From assembly GCA_030407085.1 (NCBI GenBank), contig CM059584.1, positions 145,814,001 to 145,878,000 of the forward strand: a stretch of DNA of 64,000 nucleotides, in the 5' to 3' direction. Under the pieces are notes generated by a model. It saw only the letters and a program-made list of their open reading frames with translations, made no database searches and was not told where the DNA came from. This document shows, piece by piece, positions 36,415 through 48,824 of this stretch. Every line of letters starts with the position of its first letter. Within the stretch, counting starts at the first letter, position 1. Position numbers and translations under genes: made by a program. The DNA is from Trichopria drosophilae. Taxonomy: Eukaryota; Arthropoda; Insecta; Hymenoptera; Diapriidae.

Positions 36415-39400
36415 AAGGTGCTATAAGCTGGCCGACCCCTTAGGGCCGAATCGAACCAAACTAGTGCCATTAATTGTTGCTCAATTGTTGCTCAAAAGTT
36501 GCTCTATTCCCGTATTTGTTGCTCCCATTTGTTTAAAAAAAATAGCAAGTTCGGCTAGCTTGCATATGAGCCAGCCGACCCTAGCTCAAAAAGTTGGAAA
36601 AACAAATGCTACCGTAAAAATGAGTACGCAGCTAATTGTTGCTCATTTGTTGCTCAAAGATCACCGCTGTAATATAGAATTCCAAAGTACCGGTTCTGAT
36701 ATGTAAAAAAAATAAGTAGGTTCGGCTGGCTTGCCTCAGAGCCATCCGAACATAACTCAAAAAGTGAAAAGAACAAATCGTATCGCAAAAACGAACATAC
36801 AGCTAATTGTTGCTCATTTGTTGCTAACAAATAATGCCATAATTTACAACAAATATAGTCCGAAATGACTGACAAAATAAAAAATACACATATTTTTGAA
36901 AGCACCGTGAATGGGCGACTTCAACCAGGCTTATATTACTGCAAGTCGAATGCAGCAACAATCAGCCGACACTTGTTGCTCGATTCCTTTGCGTTTTAGG
37001 GACATAAATAAAGGATACTATCATGGTCCGGACCGATTCGGCTAGTAAAATAAAGAATTACACGCGTTTGAAAGTGACTAAAAAAGAGCGTTAATCTGTC
37101 AATAGTAATCGCCCAATATGACGACGGCAACAAATAGCCGACATTTGTTGCTCGATTCCTTTGTATTTTAGGGACATAAATTAAGGATAATATCATGGTC
37201 CGGACCGATTCGGCTAGTAAAATAAAAAATTACACCGTCATATTGGGCGATTACTATTGACAGATTAACGCTCTTCTTTAGTCACATTTAAACGCGTGTA
37301 ATTCTTTATTTTACTAGCCGAACCGGTCCGGACCATGACAGTATCCTTCATTTATGCCCCTAAAACACAAAGGAATCGAGCAACAAATGTCGGCTAATTG
37401 TTGCCGTCGTCATATTGGGCGATTACTATTGACAGATTAACGCTCTTTTTTAGTCACTTTCAAATGCGTGTAATTTTTTATTTTACTAGCCGAATCGGTC
37501 CGGACCATGACAGTATCCTTCATTTATGCCCCTAAAACACAAAGGAATCGAGCAACAAATGTCGGCTAATTGTTGCCGTCGTCATATTGGGCGATTACTA
37601 TTGACAGATTAACGCTCTTTTTTAGTCACTTTCAAATGCGTGTAATTTTTTATTTTACTAGCCGAATCGGTCCGGACCATGACAGTATCCTTCATTTATG
37701 TCCCTAAAACACAAAGGAATCGAGCAACAAATGTCGGCTAATTGTTGCTACCTTCATATTGGCTGATTACTATTGACAGATTAACGCTCTTCTTTAGTCA
37801 CATTTAAACGCGTGTAATTCTTTATTTTACTAGCCGAACCGGTCCGGACCATGACAGTATCCTTCATTTATGCCCCTAAAACACAAAGGAATCGAGCAAC
37901 AAATGTCGGCTAATTGTTGCCGTCGTCATATTGGGCGATTACTATTGACAGATTAACGCTCTTTTTTAGTCACTTTCAAACGCGTGTAATTTTTTATTTT
38001 ACTAGCCGAATCGGTCCGGACCATGACAGTATCCTTCATTTATGCCCCTAAAACACAAAGGAATCGAGCAACAAATGTCGGCTAATTGTTGCCGTCGTCA
38101 TATTGGGCGATTACTATTGACAGATTAACGCTCTTTTTTAGTCACTTTCAAATGCGTGTAATTTTTTATTTTACTAGCCGAATCGGTCCGGACCATGACA
38201 GTATCCTTCATTTATGTCCCTAAAACACAAAGGAATCGAGCAACAAATGTCGGCTAATTGTTGCTACCTTCATATTGGCTGATTACTATTGACAGATTAA
38301 CGCTCTTCTTTAGTCACATTTAAACGCGTGTAATCCTTTATTTTACTAGCCGAACCGGTCCGGACCATGATAGTACCCTTCATTTATGCCCCTAAAACGC
38401 AAAGGAATCGAGCAACAATTGTCGGCTAATTGTTGCTGCCGTCATATTGGCTGATTACTATTGACAGATTAACGGTCTTCTTTAGTCACATTTAAACGCG
38501 TGTAATTCTTTATTTTACTAGCCGAATCGGTCCGGACCATGATAGTACCCTTCATTTATGCCCCTAAAATACAAAGGAATCGAGCAACAATTGTCGGCTA
38601 ATTGTTGCTGCCGTCATATTGGCTGATTACTATTTACATATTAAGTCTGTTTTTTTGTCACTTTTAAACGCGTGTAATTTTTTATTTTACTAGCCGAACC
38701 GGTCCGGACCATGATAGTATCCTTCATTTATGTCCCTAAAACACAAAGGAATCGAGCAACAAATGTCGGCTAATTGTTGCTACCTTCATATTGGCTGATT
38801 ACTATTGACAGATTAACGCTCTTCTTTAGTCACATTTAAACGCGTGTAATTCTTTATTTTACTAGCCGAACCGGTCCGGACCATGATAGTACCCTTCATT
38901 TATGCCCCTAAAACACAAAGGAATCGAGCAACAATTGTCGGCTAATTGTTGCTGCCGTCATATTGGCTGATTACTATTGACAGATTAACGCTCTTCTTTA
39001 GTCACATTTAAACGCGTGTAATTCTTTATTTTACTAGCCGAACCGGTCCGGACCATGATAGTACCCTTCATTTATGCCCCTAAAACACAAAGGAATCGAG
39101 CAACAATTGTCGGCTAATTGTTGCTGCCGTCATATTGGTTGATTACTATTGACATATTAAGTCTGTTTTTTTGTCACTTTTAAACGCGTGTAATTTTTTA
39201 TTTTACTAGCCGAATCGGTCCGGACCATGACAGTATCCTTCATTTATGTCCCTAAAACACAAAGGAATCGAGCAACAAATGTCGGCTAATTGTTGCTACC
39301 TTCATATTGGCTGATTACTATTGACAGATTAACGCTCTTCTTTAGTCACTTTCAAACGCGTGTAATTCTTTATTTTACTAGCCGAATCGGTCCGGACCAT

Positions 39401-40007
39401 GATAGTATCCTTTATTTATGTCCCTAAAACGCAAAGGAATCGAGCAACAAGTGTCGGCTGATTGTTGCTGCATTCGACTTGCAGTAATATAAGCCTGGTT
39501 GAAGTCGCCCATTCACGGTGCTTTCAAAAATATGTGTATTTTTTATTTTGTCAGTCATTTCGGACTATATTTGTTGTAAATTATGGCATTATTTGTTAGC
39601 AACAAATGAGCAACAATTAGCTGTATGTTCGTTTTTGCGATACGATTTGTTCTTTTCACTTTTTGAGTTATGTTCGGATGGCTCTGAGGCAAGCCAGCCG
39701 AACCTACTTATTTTTTTTACATATCAGAACCGGTACTTTGGAATTCTATATTACAGCGGTGATCTTTGAGCAACAAATGAGCAACAATTAGCTGCGTACT
39801 CATTTTTACGGTAGCATTTGTTTTTCCAACTTTTTGAGCTAGGATCGGCTGGCTCATATGCAAGCTAGCCGAACTTGCTTTTTTTTTAAACAAATGGGAG
39901 CAACAAATACGGGAATAGAGCAACTTTTGAGCAACAATTGAGCAACAATTAATGGCACTAGTTTGGTTCGATTCGGCCCTAAGGGGTCGGCCAGCTTATA
40001 GCACCTT
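36415..40007. mobile_element. Foldback-type element with internal 172-bp satellite
   Basis: A 3593-bp element begins AAGGTGCTATAAGCTGG and ends with the inverse. Its inverted arms (36415-37235 and 39188-40007) are about 820 bp and nearly identical: an 83-codon frame is preserved unchanged in both. Between and partly inside the arms lies a tandem array of a 172-bp unit: thirteen copies in plus orientation and two inverted copies belonging to the left arm. A 7-bp duplication CCTTTTC flanks it. No transposase is encoded, so it must be moved in trans if mobile. The architecture resembles Drosophila foldback elements; the superfamily of the source transposase is not evident. Near identity of the arms suggests recent insertion or gene conversion. 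The small ORFs inside are by-products. Confidence 0.85.
37236..39440 (+). repeat. 172-bp tandem array with trimeric higher-order structure
   Basis: The palindrome GGTCCGGACC recurs at 37325, 37497, 37669, 37841, 38013, 38185, 38357, 38529, 38701, 38873, 39045, 39217 and 39389, every step being exactly 172 bases. Unit variants differ at the GGGCG/GGCTG and TTTAGTCAC segments and follow the order x-A-A, B-A-A, B-C-D, B-C-D, B, which is a 516-bp trimer. Two inverted units at 37025 and 37197 keep the same 172-base step. Confidence 0.9.
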
Positions 40008-40014
40008 CCTTTTC
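40008..40014 (+). repeat. Target-site duplication, right copy
   Basis: CCTTTTC, identical to 36408-36414 at the left border of the foldback element. Confidence 0.65.
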
Positions 40015-41324
40015 TCGTTAACAATATTTGTGTACTGTTTCTATCCGGCTTAATTATTTAAATTTTTCAGTAAATCCGTTGAAACCGCAAAGTTACGTTT
40101 TTTTCTATCTTTTGAAAGCTTTCGCATCGGAAATAGAGACTGCTAGACATAAAATGAACCCAATTGTTTATCTGACATACAAATGTCAAAATATTCACAA
40201 ATACGTTCATATAAATTTCTAGACAATACAGTGTTGACCGGGATACATCTATTTGTTTAGTTTTGTAATGCCATAATATAAAGCTTCTAATTTAGCTTCT
40301 GATTTTTTTTACGTGTGAAATTCAGACAAGTTACCTATAACCTAATTTAACTCAATTAGAACGTTTATGCCAGCTTTATAAAGGTAAATAAACAGGGGAT
40401 ATACAACAGTAAACACTTTAGTACTATGTGTAATATTTCGATGTAATATTTTGACATGTAACATTTATGTTTATCACATTGTGGCACCTTAAAACTGGAA
40501 ATATTTATCAACATCCTTTTCTCATAAAATAAAGTTAGAATCTCTAAAATCAGAGGGAACCCAACGTTTTACAGGTTTTGAATTAAGTACATTCAAATTC
40601 ATAGTAAAGTACGTTGAGATTTATATAAAATAAAAAAAAAAATTATATCCACAGTTTGAAAAATACAAACTTTATTGACTGAAATAGACTACAGGAAGAA
40701 TGAATAATAATAAAATTGGAATTTATATCAAAAGAGATTTGGCACGGATATATATTTTGAACTAAAATTCGAATAAAATTGTTTGATAAAACTATATTTT
40801 TATCTCCGAATGTTCAATACTCTGTGTTATTATGTTGGCCGATTATTGACATTCCAGATTTTATCAAGAGCTGTAGATTTTACACTAAAAATAATGGTTA
40901 TGTATCCAACAAAATAAACTTTTTACATGCTGTTATTTAATTTTATTAAATTCAATCTAAATTGGAACATTTTTTTATCGTATGTATGCCTAACCACTAT
41001 TATTTTTTATTAAGATCACTATTATGTTTACTAAAACTGTGGTATCTTAACGATCCAGATTGTTAATATAGAGCAATAGTTTTGATTATTGGGGTAACAA
41101 AGACATTTTTTTGATATAAGGATTAATACTACGGAAGAATCAAATTTAACTAATAAACTATAGTTTTACTTAAATAATGTATACTTAAATTTTGCTGATA
41201 TTTTATTAATCACAGTCGGTTATAATTTTAACGGTAATGAAATACTTTTCATAACAATATAGCTTTAAGATTTTTGGGAATAAAGTGGGGTATACTCTTT
41301 CAATATGAAATAATTATTAAAAAC

Positions 41325-41600
41325 TACTAATTAAAAAACGAAAACTGGGTCAGCTATTCAATCCTTAATCATTAATACTAATAAATAATGAAAAACTGTT
41401 AATTTATTATTAATTGTAAGAGTTACTAAACGAAATTATTCAATTTTCGCTTTTAGATTAGTATAATTTTATTAATAAATTAGTAGTTTTTTACTATTTT
41501 TTAATTAAAAAAAGACTAATTGAAATTAACCTGTTTCTCATTGCAGATTAGTAGTTTTTAACAATTTCAGATTTAAAAAATATTATTATAATTTTAACTA
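41325..41600. repeat. Dispersed AT-rich repeat, copy 2
   Basis: The first 20 bases (TACTAATTAAAAAACGAAAA) equal 981-1000. Several further ATTAGTAGTTTTT words follow up to about 41560, some inverted relative to the start, suggesting an old element with inverted ends. Confidence 0.4.
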
Positions 41601-41619
41601 TATGTAGTAATGTCTCTTT

Positions 41620-41735
41620 CCAAACAGAACAAGCTCGACTCAGGAGCTCCTGAAGAGCTACCGGGGGCCAAAAGTGGAGATTTGGAAGTCCTCAGGGGCT
41701 CCTCATGACATCCCAAGAAGGACTTTGTTCATTGG
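41620..41735. repeat. Small GC-rich element with inverted ends
   Basis: A 116-bp GC-rich island stands in AT-rich DNA. CCAAACAGAACAAG at the left is approximately matched by CTTTGTTCATTGG in inverse orientation at the right. It contains the palindrome CAGGAGCTCCTG (41641-41652) and a related AGGGGCTCCTCA. It is probably a miniature element; its family is unknown. Confidence 0.4.
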
Positions 41736-42218
41736 GTAATAATAATCACATACCCACTAATTCTGAATATGTAAAAATTTGCTGATCATAACGCGAAAAA
41801 TTCGTAAACAATTAAATTGATATTAATTTTTAATTACATAGAGTAAAAAATTACTAATTTATTAGTCAAGTTCTACGAATTTCAAATTAATCATTGTATT
41901 TTTAAATTATACCTGATTGCTATTCAAAGGAATTAGTTAATTTTGACATAGTAATTATTTACTCTTCATTCGTAAAGAGTCATTTTATTAGTGGCAGACT
42001 TTCAACTCTTTGGTTAGTATTTTTTGACTAACTCAAATGTATCTTATAATATGTACTATTATTTTAGTATAATTCAGTAAGAAAAAGTACAGTTAAAAAA
42101 AAGTTTAGTATATTTTAGTAAATATTTATTTGAATAGTAGTAACTAAAAAAGTGGGAAGAAAAAAACATTTTACCCACAGTACCCCAACATCAGTTTTCT
42201 CAGTGTCCCATAATTTTT

Positions 42219-42482
42219 CTACAAGTTTACTATATCATAATTATTGTAATTATTAAACGCATTTCTACCCGTTATAAACTCCACATTCTTCATTGCGATG
42301 TCAATACATATTTTAATTAGTCTATTTTCGATCCCTTTGATTTCCTCAGGATTTTGGGATATTTGAGGTTTACATTTTAATTGAATATTCATAACCGAGC
42401 CATCATTACATTCTGTTTTTGATTGTTTGAAGAAACTTAAATAAGCAGGATGCCAATGCAATTGATCGGATGCTTTTGCCAT
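42219..42482 (-). CDS. Hypothetical 87-residue protein
   Basis: A minus-strand ORF starts at 42482 (MAKASDQLHWHPAYLSFF) and stops at 42219. An in-frame TAG four codons upstream fixes the start. The sequence GTAAATCAG before the ATG could also be a splice acceptor, making this the last exon of a gene. Residues 46-72 look like an amphipathic helix, and composition is more protein-like than in other short frames here. I recognise no domain, signal peptide or homologue. No promoter is evident. A chance ORF cannot be excluded. Confidence 0.3.
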   Translation of the reverse strand: MAKASDQLHWHPAYLSFFKQSKTECNDGSVMNIQLKCKPQISQNPEEIKGIENRLIKICIDIAMKNVEFITGRNAFNNYNNYDIVNL

Positions 42483-42575
42483 CTGATTTACCTATAAAAT
42501 ACACAAAGGATTTTTCACACATGTTGACGTTTTGTACATTTCATTCAATAAATGTAGGAGCAATGATTTAAACTT

Positions 42576-42640
42576 CATTCTTTCAGAATTAAATTCATTC
42601 CACAGAAATAAAGTACATTCTTTCAGAATTAAATTCATTC
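42576..42640. repeat. 40-bp tandem duplication
   Basis: A 25-base segment CATTCTTTCAGAATTAAATT... occurs at 42576-42600 and again unchanged at 42616-42640, separated by 15 bases. It is a simple local duplication. Confidence 0.7.
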
Positions 42641-45600
42641 GACAAAATTAAACTTCAGAATTTCACTATCAATCCCATTGAACGGCACTTATCCTCTCTT
42701 CAAGATTCAGAGGTCAAATTAAGTATTATCCATCACGAATGCCATTTTAGAAATAGGTATCTAAATAAAATATTTAGTGTTGTGATTTTTTTGTATTAAA
42801 ATATTAAAATTCTACTGAAACAAAGCACAAAGACGGATACAATAAGTTTAAGTAATGTTAATTTCATAACCAATTTCATTGGAAAGACCTCAATATGGTG
42901 TTACAAATAAAATTTCTTTGAAAAATTTCAGGGCGATGTGACTCAAAAACTATGAGATTCCTTTAAAAATAAAAGTTCTTAGAAATTATATATTCTTCGA
43001 TGAATTCTAAGCAAATTTTTCGAACATTTGCTAGTTTTTGAGGTAATGAATTTAAAATATTGTAGCGAAGAATTTTATCTTCGGAAAGTACAAATCTTTA
43101 AAAGTTTATTGAACAATGTAAATTAAAAATATTGTTTAAAAAGTCTGTTTTGTTTAAAATAAACAACATCTACTATACTTTTCTACGATTTCTAAGAATT
43201 TTTATCTCTTAACATATTTTTTTAAAACTTCAGAATTTTAAGTTACTGCGTATAGAAATTTGTTACAAGAAATATTCACCGTGGCGTAGGTTTAAGATCG
43301 TTCCAATGAAATAAGGTATAAAAATACCATTTTTGCTTATAATTCAAATATTTTATCCACGTATGTGCATATACATTCTGAACAATCCAAATATAATAGT
43401 TCGAAAAAAAATTCATAAGAAGAAATATTTCTAATTTTTGTTTGCAATTTTAGCCAAAGTTGACGCTTTGTCGTCCAAAATACCTTTCATTATTATAAAC
43501 TTTGATGTTGATATGTAATATATAAGTACATAATACGTTAGTTCCTCCATCAATGGGTAACTTTGGATGCTAACAATTTTTTCCCTTTTGAGAATTGTTA
43601 ATATTCCAAATTGTTTTTTATAAAGGAATAGACAGAGCGAACATATTCATTTTTTAAATGTATTATATTAAAGTAAATATATCTGCATCTATGTATTATG
43701 GACCTAAATATTTGTCAAGGAAGGTAAAAATTCAATGATGAAATTACCAAAAAAAATCTTTTAACGAAATTGTATTTTGTTCAGTTTTACTAGTTCGTAA
43801 TAAATTTATCCAGTATTTTGAAAATTGTCCATATACTTATTGTTTCCAGTTTCAAATTCAGTGTTAGAGAAGCGTGGAACACATTGAGTGACCACGTGTA
43901 GCTGCAGCCCTCCAACCGTCCAAGCCGGGGGGTCCGCCAGAGATTGAAGCCCTGTTCTTCGTTTTTACAACCTTGAATAAATTTGCTGCAGTTCAAATGA
44001 TGGTTCTAGTTGAAACAAGATCTTTTATTTTCTTTTACACTAATCAACAAATATTTCGTTACAAAAACATGTATTTAATCATAATGGGCTGGGTATATAA
44101 ATTTTACACTATTCTAAAATCGTGAACTGCCTGAAACATTTTCTAAATATTTTCATGGTATACGCACGAATTTACATATTGCACACAAGTTTTTGAAGAT
44201 TAAGCCTCGGTACATTCATGACAGAATTCTTTTACATTTTCTTAAAGGTACACAAACAATAAAAAATATCCCATTCCTAAAAGTCACATTATAACTTCAA
44301 CAAAAGTTACGAAAAAAAAGTTAAATTGTTAGCAATAAAACGGAAAAAGTTATTTTTTTTAATAACGTAAAACACGTGGTTAATTAAATCAATTCTATTT
44401 TCTCACAAGTATTTAAGAAAATCCGAAACTCTTGTGTCTATTTTTACTTTCAATGCCATGACCGATACTAACCGTTTAACACACAAACCCTCACATCTGT
44501 TCCCAGCATATTTCTAATAATTATTTAACAGGTTTAAGTAGCACTGCGGCACTTGAAAAAGAAAAATGATGTTTTCCAAAATGATTCGAGTCAAATTCTT
44601 GTATTCCTCGAATATGACTCACATACGTAAAAAATATCTCGATACTATTGCGGAAATTAATATTATTGAAATGTATAATTCTTTATTGGATTTCAAAAGT
44701 TATTGTACTATATTGTGTATAATAAATGTGTCTAAATAATATGTAAACATAACTTTATTTAAAATGTTTGTAAAAATAGCAGGTAGTAATACATCCATTA
44801 TAATTTGATATAATTCATATTTAATAATTTCAGTTTTCCACTGATATATTGCTAACAACAATTGCATGCAAATCTAGATTAAAAATTTTTTAATTAAGAA
44901 AGGTCTGCTAAAAGATACAAACACTGTTTTGAAATTTGGTTGTGAAAAGACCTTACAAAGAAATAGAAGAACGATCAATCAACTACTTTTTACATTTATT
45001 AGTTTTAAAAAAGTCATAATAATTAATTTGTCGCGTTAAATGTAATTATTTTGAAATATATAATTTCGAACTTTCTGTACTTACATAGTTTGAAATGTAA
45101 TAATTAGCATAAAAAATACGAAGAAATAAAATGCTAAAACTACATTTTTCAAGTAATAAAAATCATATATGAACTGTACACATACGAAGTTTGAAAATGA
45201 TACATCATTTTTATGACATTCATGAATATTTATTTTAGTAATTACTTTTATCAAGAGCGATATACGAAAATGACTTACAACGAAAGAAAGTTTGAACTTT
45301 TCAAGAAACTTTTTAAACCAGAAAAACTGCGAGTACAATTTTATCTTACGCTTTATAATTGCTCATTAACGTTTATACTGAAATTAATTTATTTCATTTT
45401 TAAAATTAAATCAGTATTTAGAGAATCAAACGTGCAAATAGTAACTAATCATAGAATTATATGAAAATAACAATTTGTAGTAATTTTGTCGGCTATTTAT
45501 ATGGTCAGAGTTGATAATTATTTGTTTAAATGCAGGAATATTCATTCATGTCGTAAAAGCATTTTTTATTAATGCGGTACATGCTTTCAATTTTGAAAAA

Positions 45601-47362
45601 TTTAAGGTGAAACAATTATTTTTAAAAATGTTATTTAGTCGTTGCACACGTTTAAACGTTTCCATTGATAATTATACAAAATTAATTGCTATTTTATATT
45701 TATCTACTTTTTCATTTTCTTTCAGAATAGTTGTTTTGTATTTAAATTAGATGCGAAATCTTGACTTCGTTGGGGAACTTGACGTGTAATATATTGTTTC
45801 GATTGAAATTCGTTTTTCTGTTTAACTCAGAACTATAGATTACGCTCCAGTGTCGAACAGCAGTCAACAAACTATAAATTTCCATTCAAAACTCGGGTCC
45901 CCTTCTGGTATGATGTTCGACAATCATGAACGAAGGGTAAAAATGTCTGAAGAAATAGAAATAAAACTACAATTGTCTAAATTTGGTTATAAAAAATAGT
46001 TTCTTAACGAAAATGTCAATTTGTAAATAAAAAAACGATATTTTTAAATTGAAATCGGTTTATCGACAATAATTTCAAATAATTATTATGAGAATAATGA
46101 AGACTGCTCTTGCATAGTTGCGATAAAAGTGTCAACTGTTTATGAAATCAACTATTGAATCATTCGAAATTTCAGAAAATATATCCTGCTTTCACACTAA
46201 CATAGATTGTACTAACAAATTATTATCTTGATAACATCTTAATGCTAGACACGAATGTAATATGCCACAACGCTCGTATATAGGGGCAATGGGCAAATCT
46301 TAGAAACCTTTCAATTTCAGGTCACAAAAGTGCAAAAGTCTTCATTGCTTAGCACACTCTTGACATTTTTATGTTGTTGTATAGGTTAATATGTACCCGA
46401 TGACGGTATGGTGTTTAATTTTTTCAGCAAGTTCTTTTAATTATTTTCGCTGATCGATTCAGAGAAGTATTTTTCTATTGAAATAATTTGTAACTGTGAC
46501 CTTATAGTTTTCGGAGTCGCTGATTGTGAATCTGACTCCAGAAATCAGAAATTCAAAATGGTGGATCCAGTATGGCATATTTAAACAGAAAAAAGCTTCA
46601 ATTTAAGTGAAAATAGTCACTTGTGTGTCTCTGGTTTCTGTGATTAAAAACCTGGAATTTAAATATAGTAATTAAAAATCATGAAAACAATAAAATGCAC
46701 GTTTCATGTAAATGAAAATTGATGATTGATGGCCTGCATAGCATGCACTACATCAGCCCTCGAACCGAATTATAGAAAGTAGTAATCGTTTTCGTAGTTT
46801 TTTCTGTTCATCTTGTTTCAGTTAATAAATAACAATTTATTTTTACGGTTACCAGAATTGTATCAAATTATTGCATGCTAAATTGCAGTCGAATTTGTTT
46901 AAAACTGAAAGAATACGAAAGGAAATAAAGTTGGTACAGGTGTTTTATTAACATTTTTTAATTTGCTCTCCACCAATTCTCACCCGATTAGTTGAAATTT
47001 GGTTTCGAGATTACATGAAATTATTTTTGATAGAAAAACTAATTTGAAACCTAATATAACTGTATTAACATATGAAACCTAAAATCAGCATAAAAACGTA
47101 TCTAACATAAAATCAACGTAGAAACGGTATAAAATGCAAAACCTAATACGAACAAAAAAAAAGAAATCTACAACGAATGTAAAAACGTGAAAAAAAAATA
47201 TTGGATGTTATATTACAGTTTCCAAAATACGAATTATTCTGATCGGGACCGCCAGTTTCTGCTGTCAGAATAAAATACAATTGGTAAGAATTAATTATCA
47301 GCGTGCATATACTCCATCTTTGAACATCATCAGGCATCTTTGTACATATAATATAACATATA
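42641..47362. other. AT-rich intergenic DNA
   Basis: A GC-rich patch at 43880-43960 is open in a 68-codon minus-strand frame with no recognisable product. Around 45081-45750 several overlapping AT-rich frames occur on both strands. An old dispersed repeat copy lies at 46505-46575. No gene is supported. Confidence 0.5.
46505..46575. repeat. Old dispersed repeat, copy with GGTGGATCC motif
   Basis: TCGCTGATTGTGAATCTGA is followed by a GAAATTCAAAATGGTGGATC segment. Diverged relatives are at 10630-10680 and 19320-19365, and the ATGGCGGATCC word recurs at 28709-28719. Confidence 0.4.
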
Positions 47363-47585
47363 CAGTAAAACCTTGAGAATTCGACACTTCGACCTCGGTA
47401 GTTCGGCAGTAGGCGGAGCCTTCCCTCTAGTGTATGCCAAGTCGTTATTATGCTCACGCAAACAAATGAGCCAATCACATTCGCGGGACTTCGTAGTGGA
47501 CGTGATAAAAGTAATGTTGTTAAACCGAGGGTAAAAGCAAAAGCGTCTGTAACTGAGTATATCGAACAAAAGAGATTCTACCGTG
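47363..47585. mobile_element. Short pogo/Tigger-like MITE
   Basis: The left end CAGTAAAACCTTGAGAATTC and the inverse of the right end (CACGGTAGAATCTC) are related. TA flanks both ends (47361-47362 and 47586-47587). Its 223-bp length nearly equals that of the element at 33121. It is non-coding. Confidence 0.5.
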
Positions 47586-47587
47586 TA

Positions 47588-48822
47588 CATTAATGTGTTA
47601 CTTACTCATTAATATATGAACGTATACAAATATTTATTTAGATTCAAATATCAAATATTAACCGCAAATACAGCACATTCTTGAAACTTAAATTTTTTCT
47701 ATTTACAGTTTTATCTTTTGTTTCAGTAAATAGGTTCAATAAATAGGTTTGTTCATTATAGTTACACAATGTTCGGGTCATGTTTTTGAACTTGTTTAAA
47801 ATGTTTGTCGCCCGAAATTTGAAACTTAGACACTATTGGTTCGGATTATGGATAAATTCAATAATTATTTATTGTTTTAATTAAGTTCGACCTAATATAC
47901 GTTGCATTAGTAATAACAATTACTACTATAATAAGTAAAGTTCTGAGGAAAAATGTTAATAAAAAACAATAGAAAATTCAAGTTTAATAAACTGAATACT
48001 TACTCTTCTTATTAAACTGAGCAAAAATCAAAAGTAAAAACCGGCGTAGTGATATTAATACAAAACTTTAAAAAATGCTTTTTAAAATTTGAAAACAGCT
48101 CATAACGTATCGAATAAGAATTGTTACGATTCAAACGCGATGGAAAGTATTATATCCAAGACAACGACAGAAGTTACCACTGCGTTATTATGCCATTATC
48201 GCCACATACCCGGTTATAGCTTGTCGATAACAATGAAAACTGAAGAGATTTCAGTACTATTCACCCTGCTTTCCAACAGATAGGTTTAACTAGTTTCAAG
48301 TAAGATTTAAGTTTTCAAACTTCATATATATAACTAATCATTGATTTTTACCAGTCGATTGCACGATCAGAAGTGCAGAAATTTCCGCCTCGATGGAAAA
48401 TCATCCCATCGTTTCGACTATCACCAAATGTGAACGAAAATTTCTAGTTCATTGTTTTATCCGTATTAATGAACAAACTGTGTCAGTGGCAAAGTGAGTA
48501 AATGGAATTAAAGCCTTGACACTAATGCCATATGGACGTTTCTCTGAAACTTTAAAATTTCGTTTCGCTTTGCATTTTTCGGCAATTGTATGTTACTTTT
48601 ATATTTTTAGAATGATCAATACCGATAAATGTAACCTAAATACATCGACTAATGTATATAGAGTTTCATTGATTAGACAAAAACAAGTTCATACTCTCGA
48701 AAATGAAAAATGCGCCAAAAAGGCAAAAAATGAAGTGTCCCAACGTTAATTTTTCGTGACGTCTGAACCTGAAAGAATTTCAAAATTTCTTGTAATTTAT
48801 ATTATAATTTATTCCTGAAATA
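47588..48822. other. AT-rich intergenic DNA
   Basis: Two short plus-strand ORFs (48089-48283 and 48516-48749) are present without recognisable product or splice context. Nothing else is seen. Confidence 0.5.
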
Positions 48823-48824
48823 TA

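Larger units (their letters stand above)
40015..42218. other. AT-rich intergenic DNA with two repeat pieces
   Basis: The stretch holds the dispersed repeat at 41325-41600 and a small GC-rich inverted-end segment at 41620-41735. No gene is supported; the 64-codon ORF at 40028-40222 is of random composition. Confidence 0.5.

Noticed and set aside
36654..36905. An 83-codon minus-strand ORF repeated exactly at 39518-39769 on the plus strand
   Set aside because: Identity of the two copies is explained by the near-identical inverted arms of the foldback element. The product has no recognisable domain, and I see no independent sign of coding selection.
36990..39440. CRISPR array because of regular spacing
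   Set aside because: The whole 172-bp unit is repeated, without unique spacers between short repeats, and it lies inside an insect-type inverted-repeat element.
43880..43960. GC-rich patch as an exon
   Set aside because: The open 68-codon minus-strand frame has no consensus splice sites at the patch borders, and the product is not recognisable.
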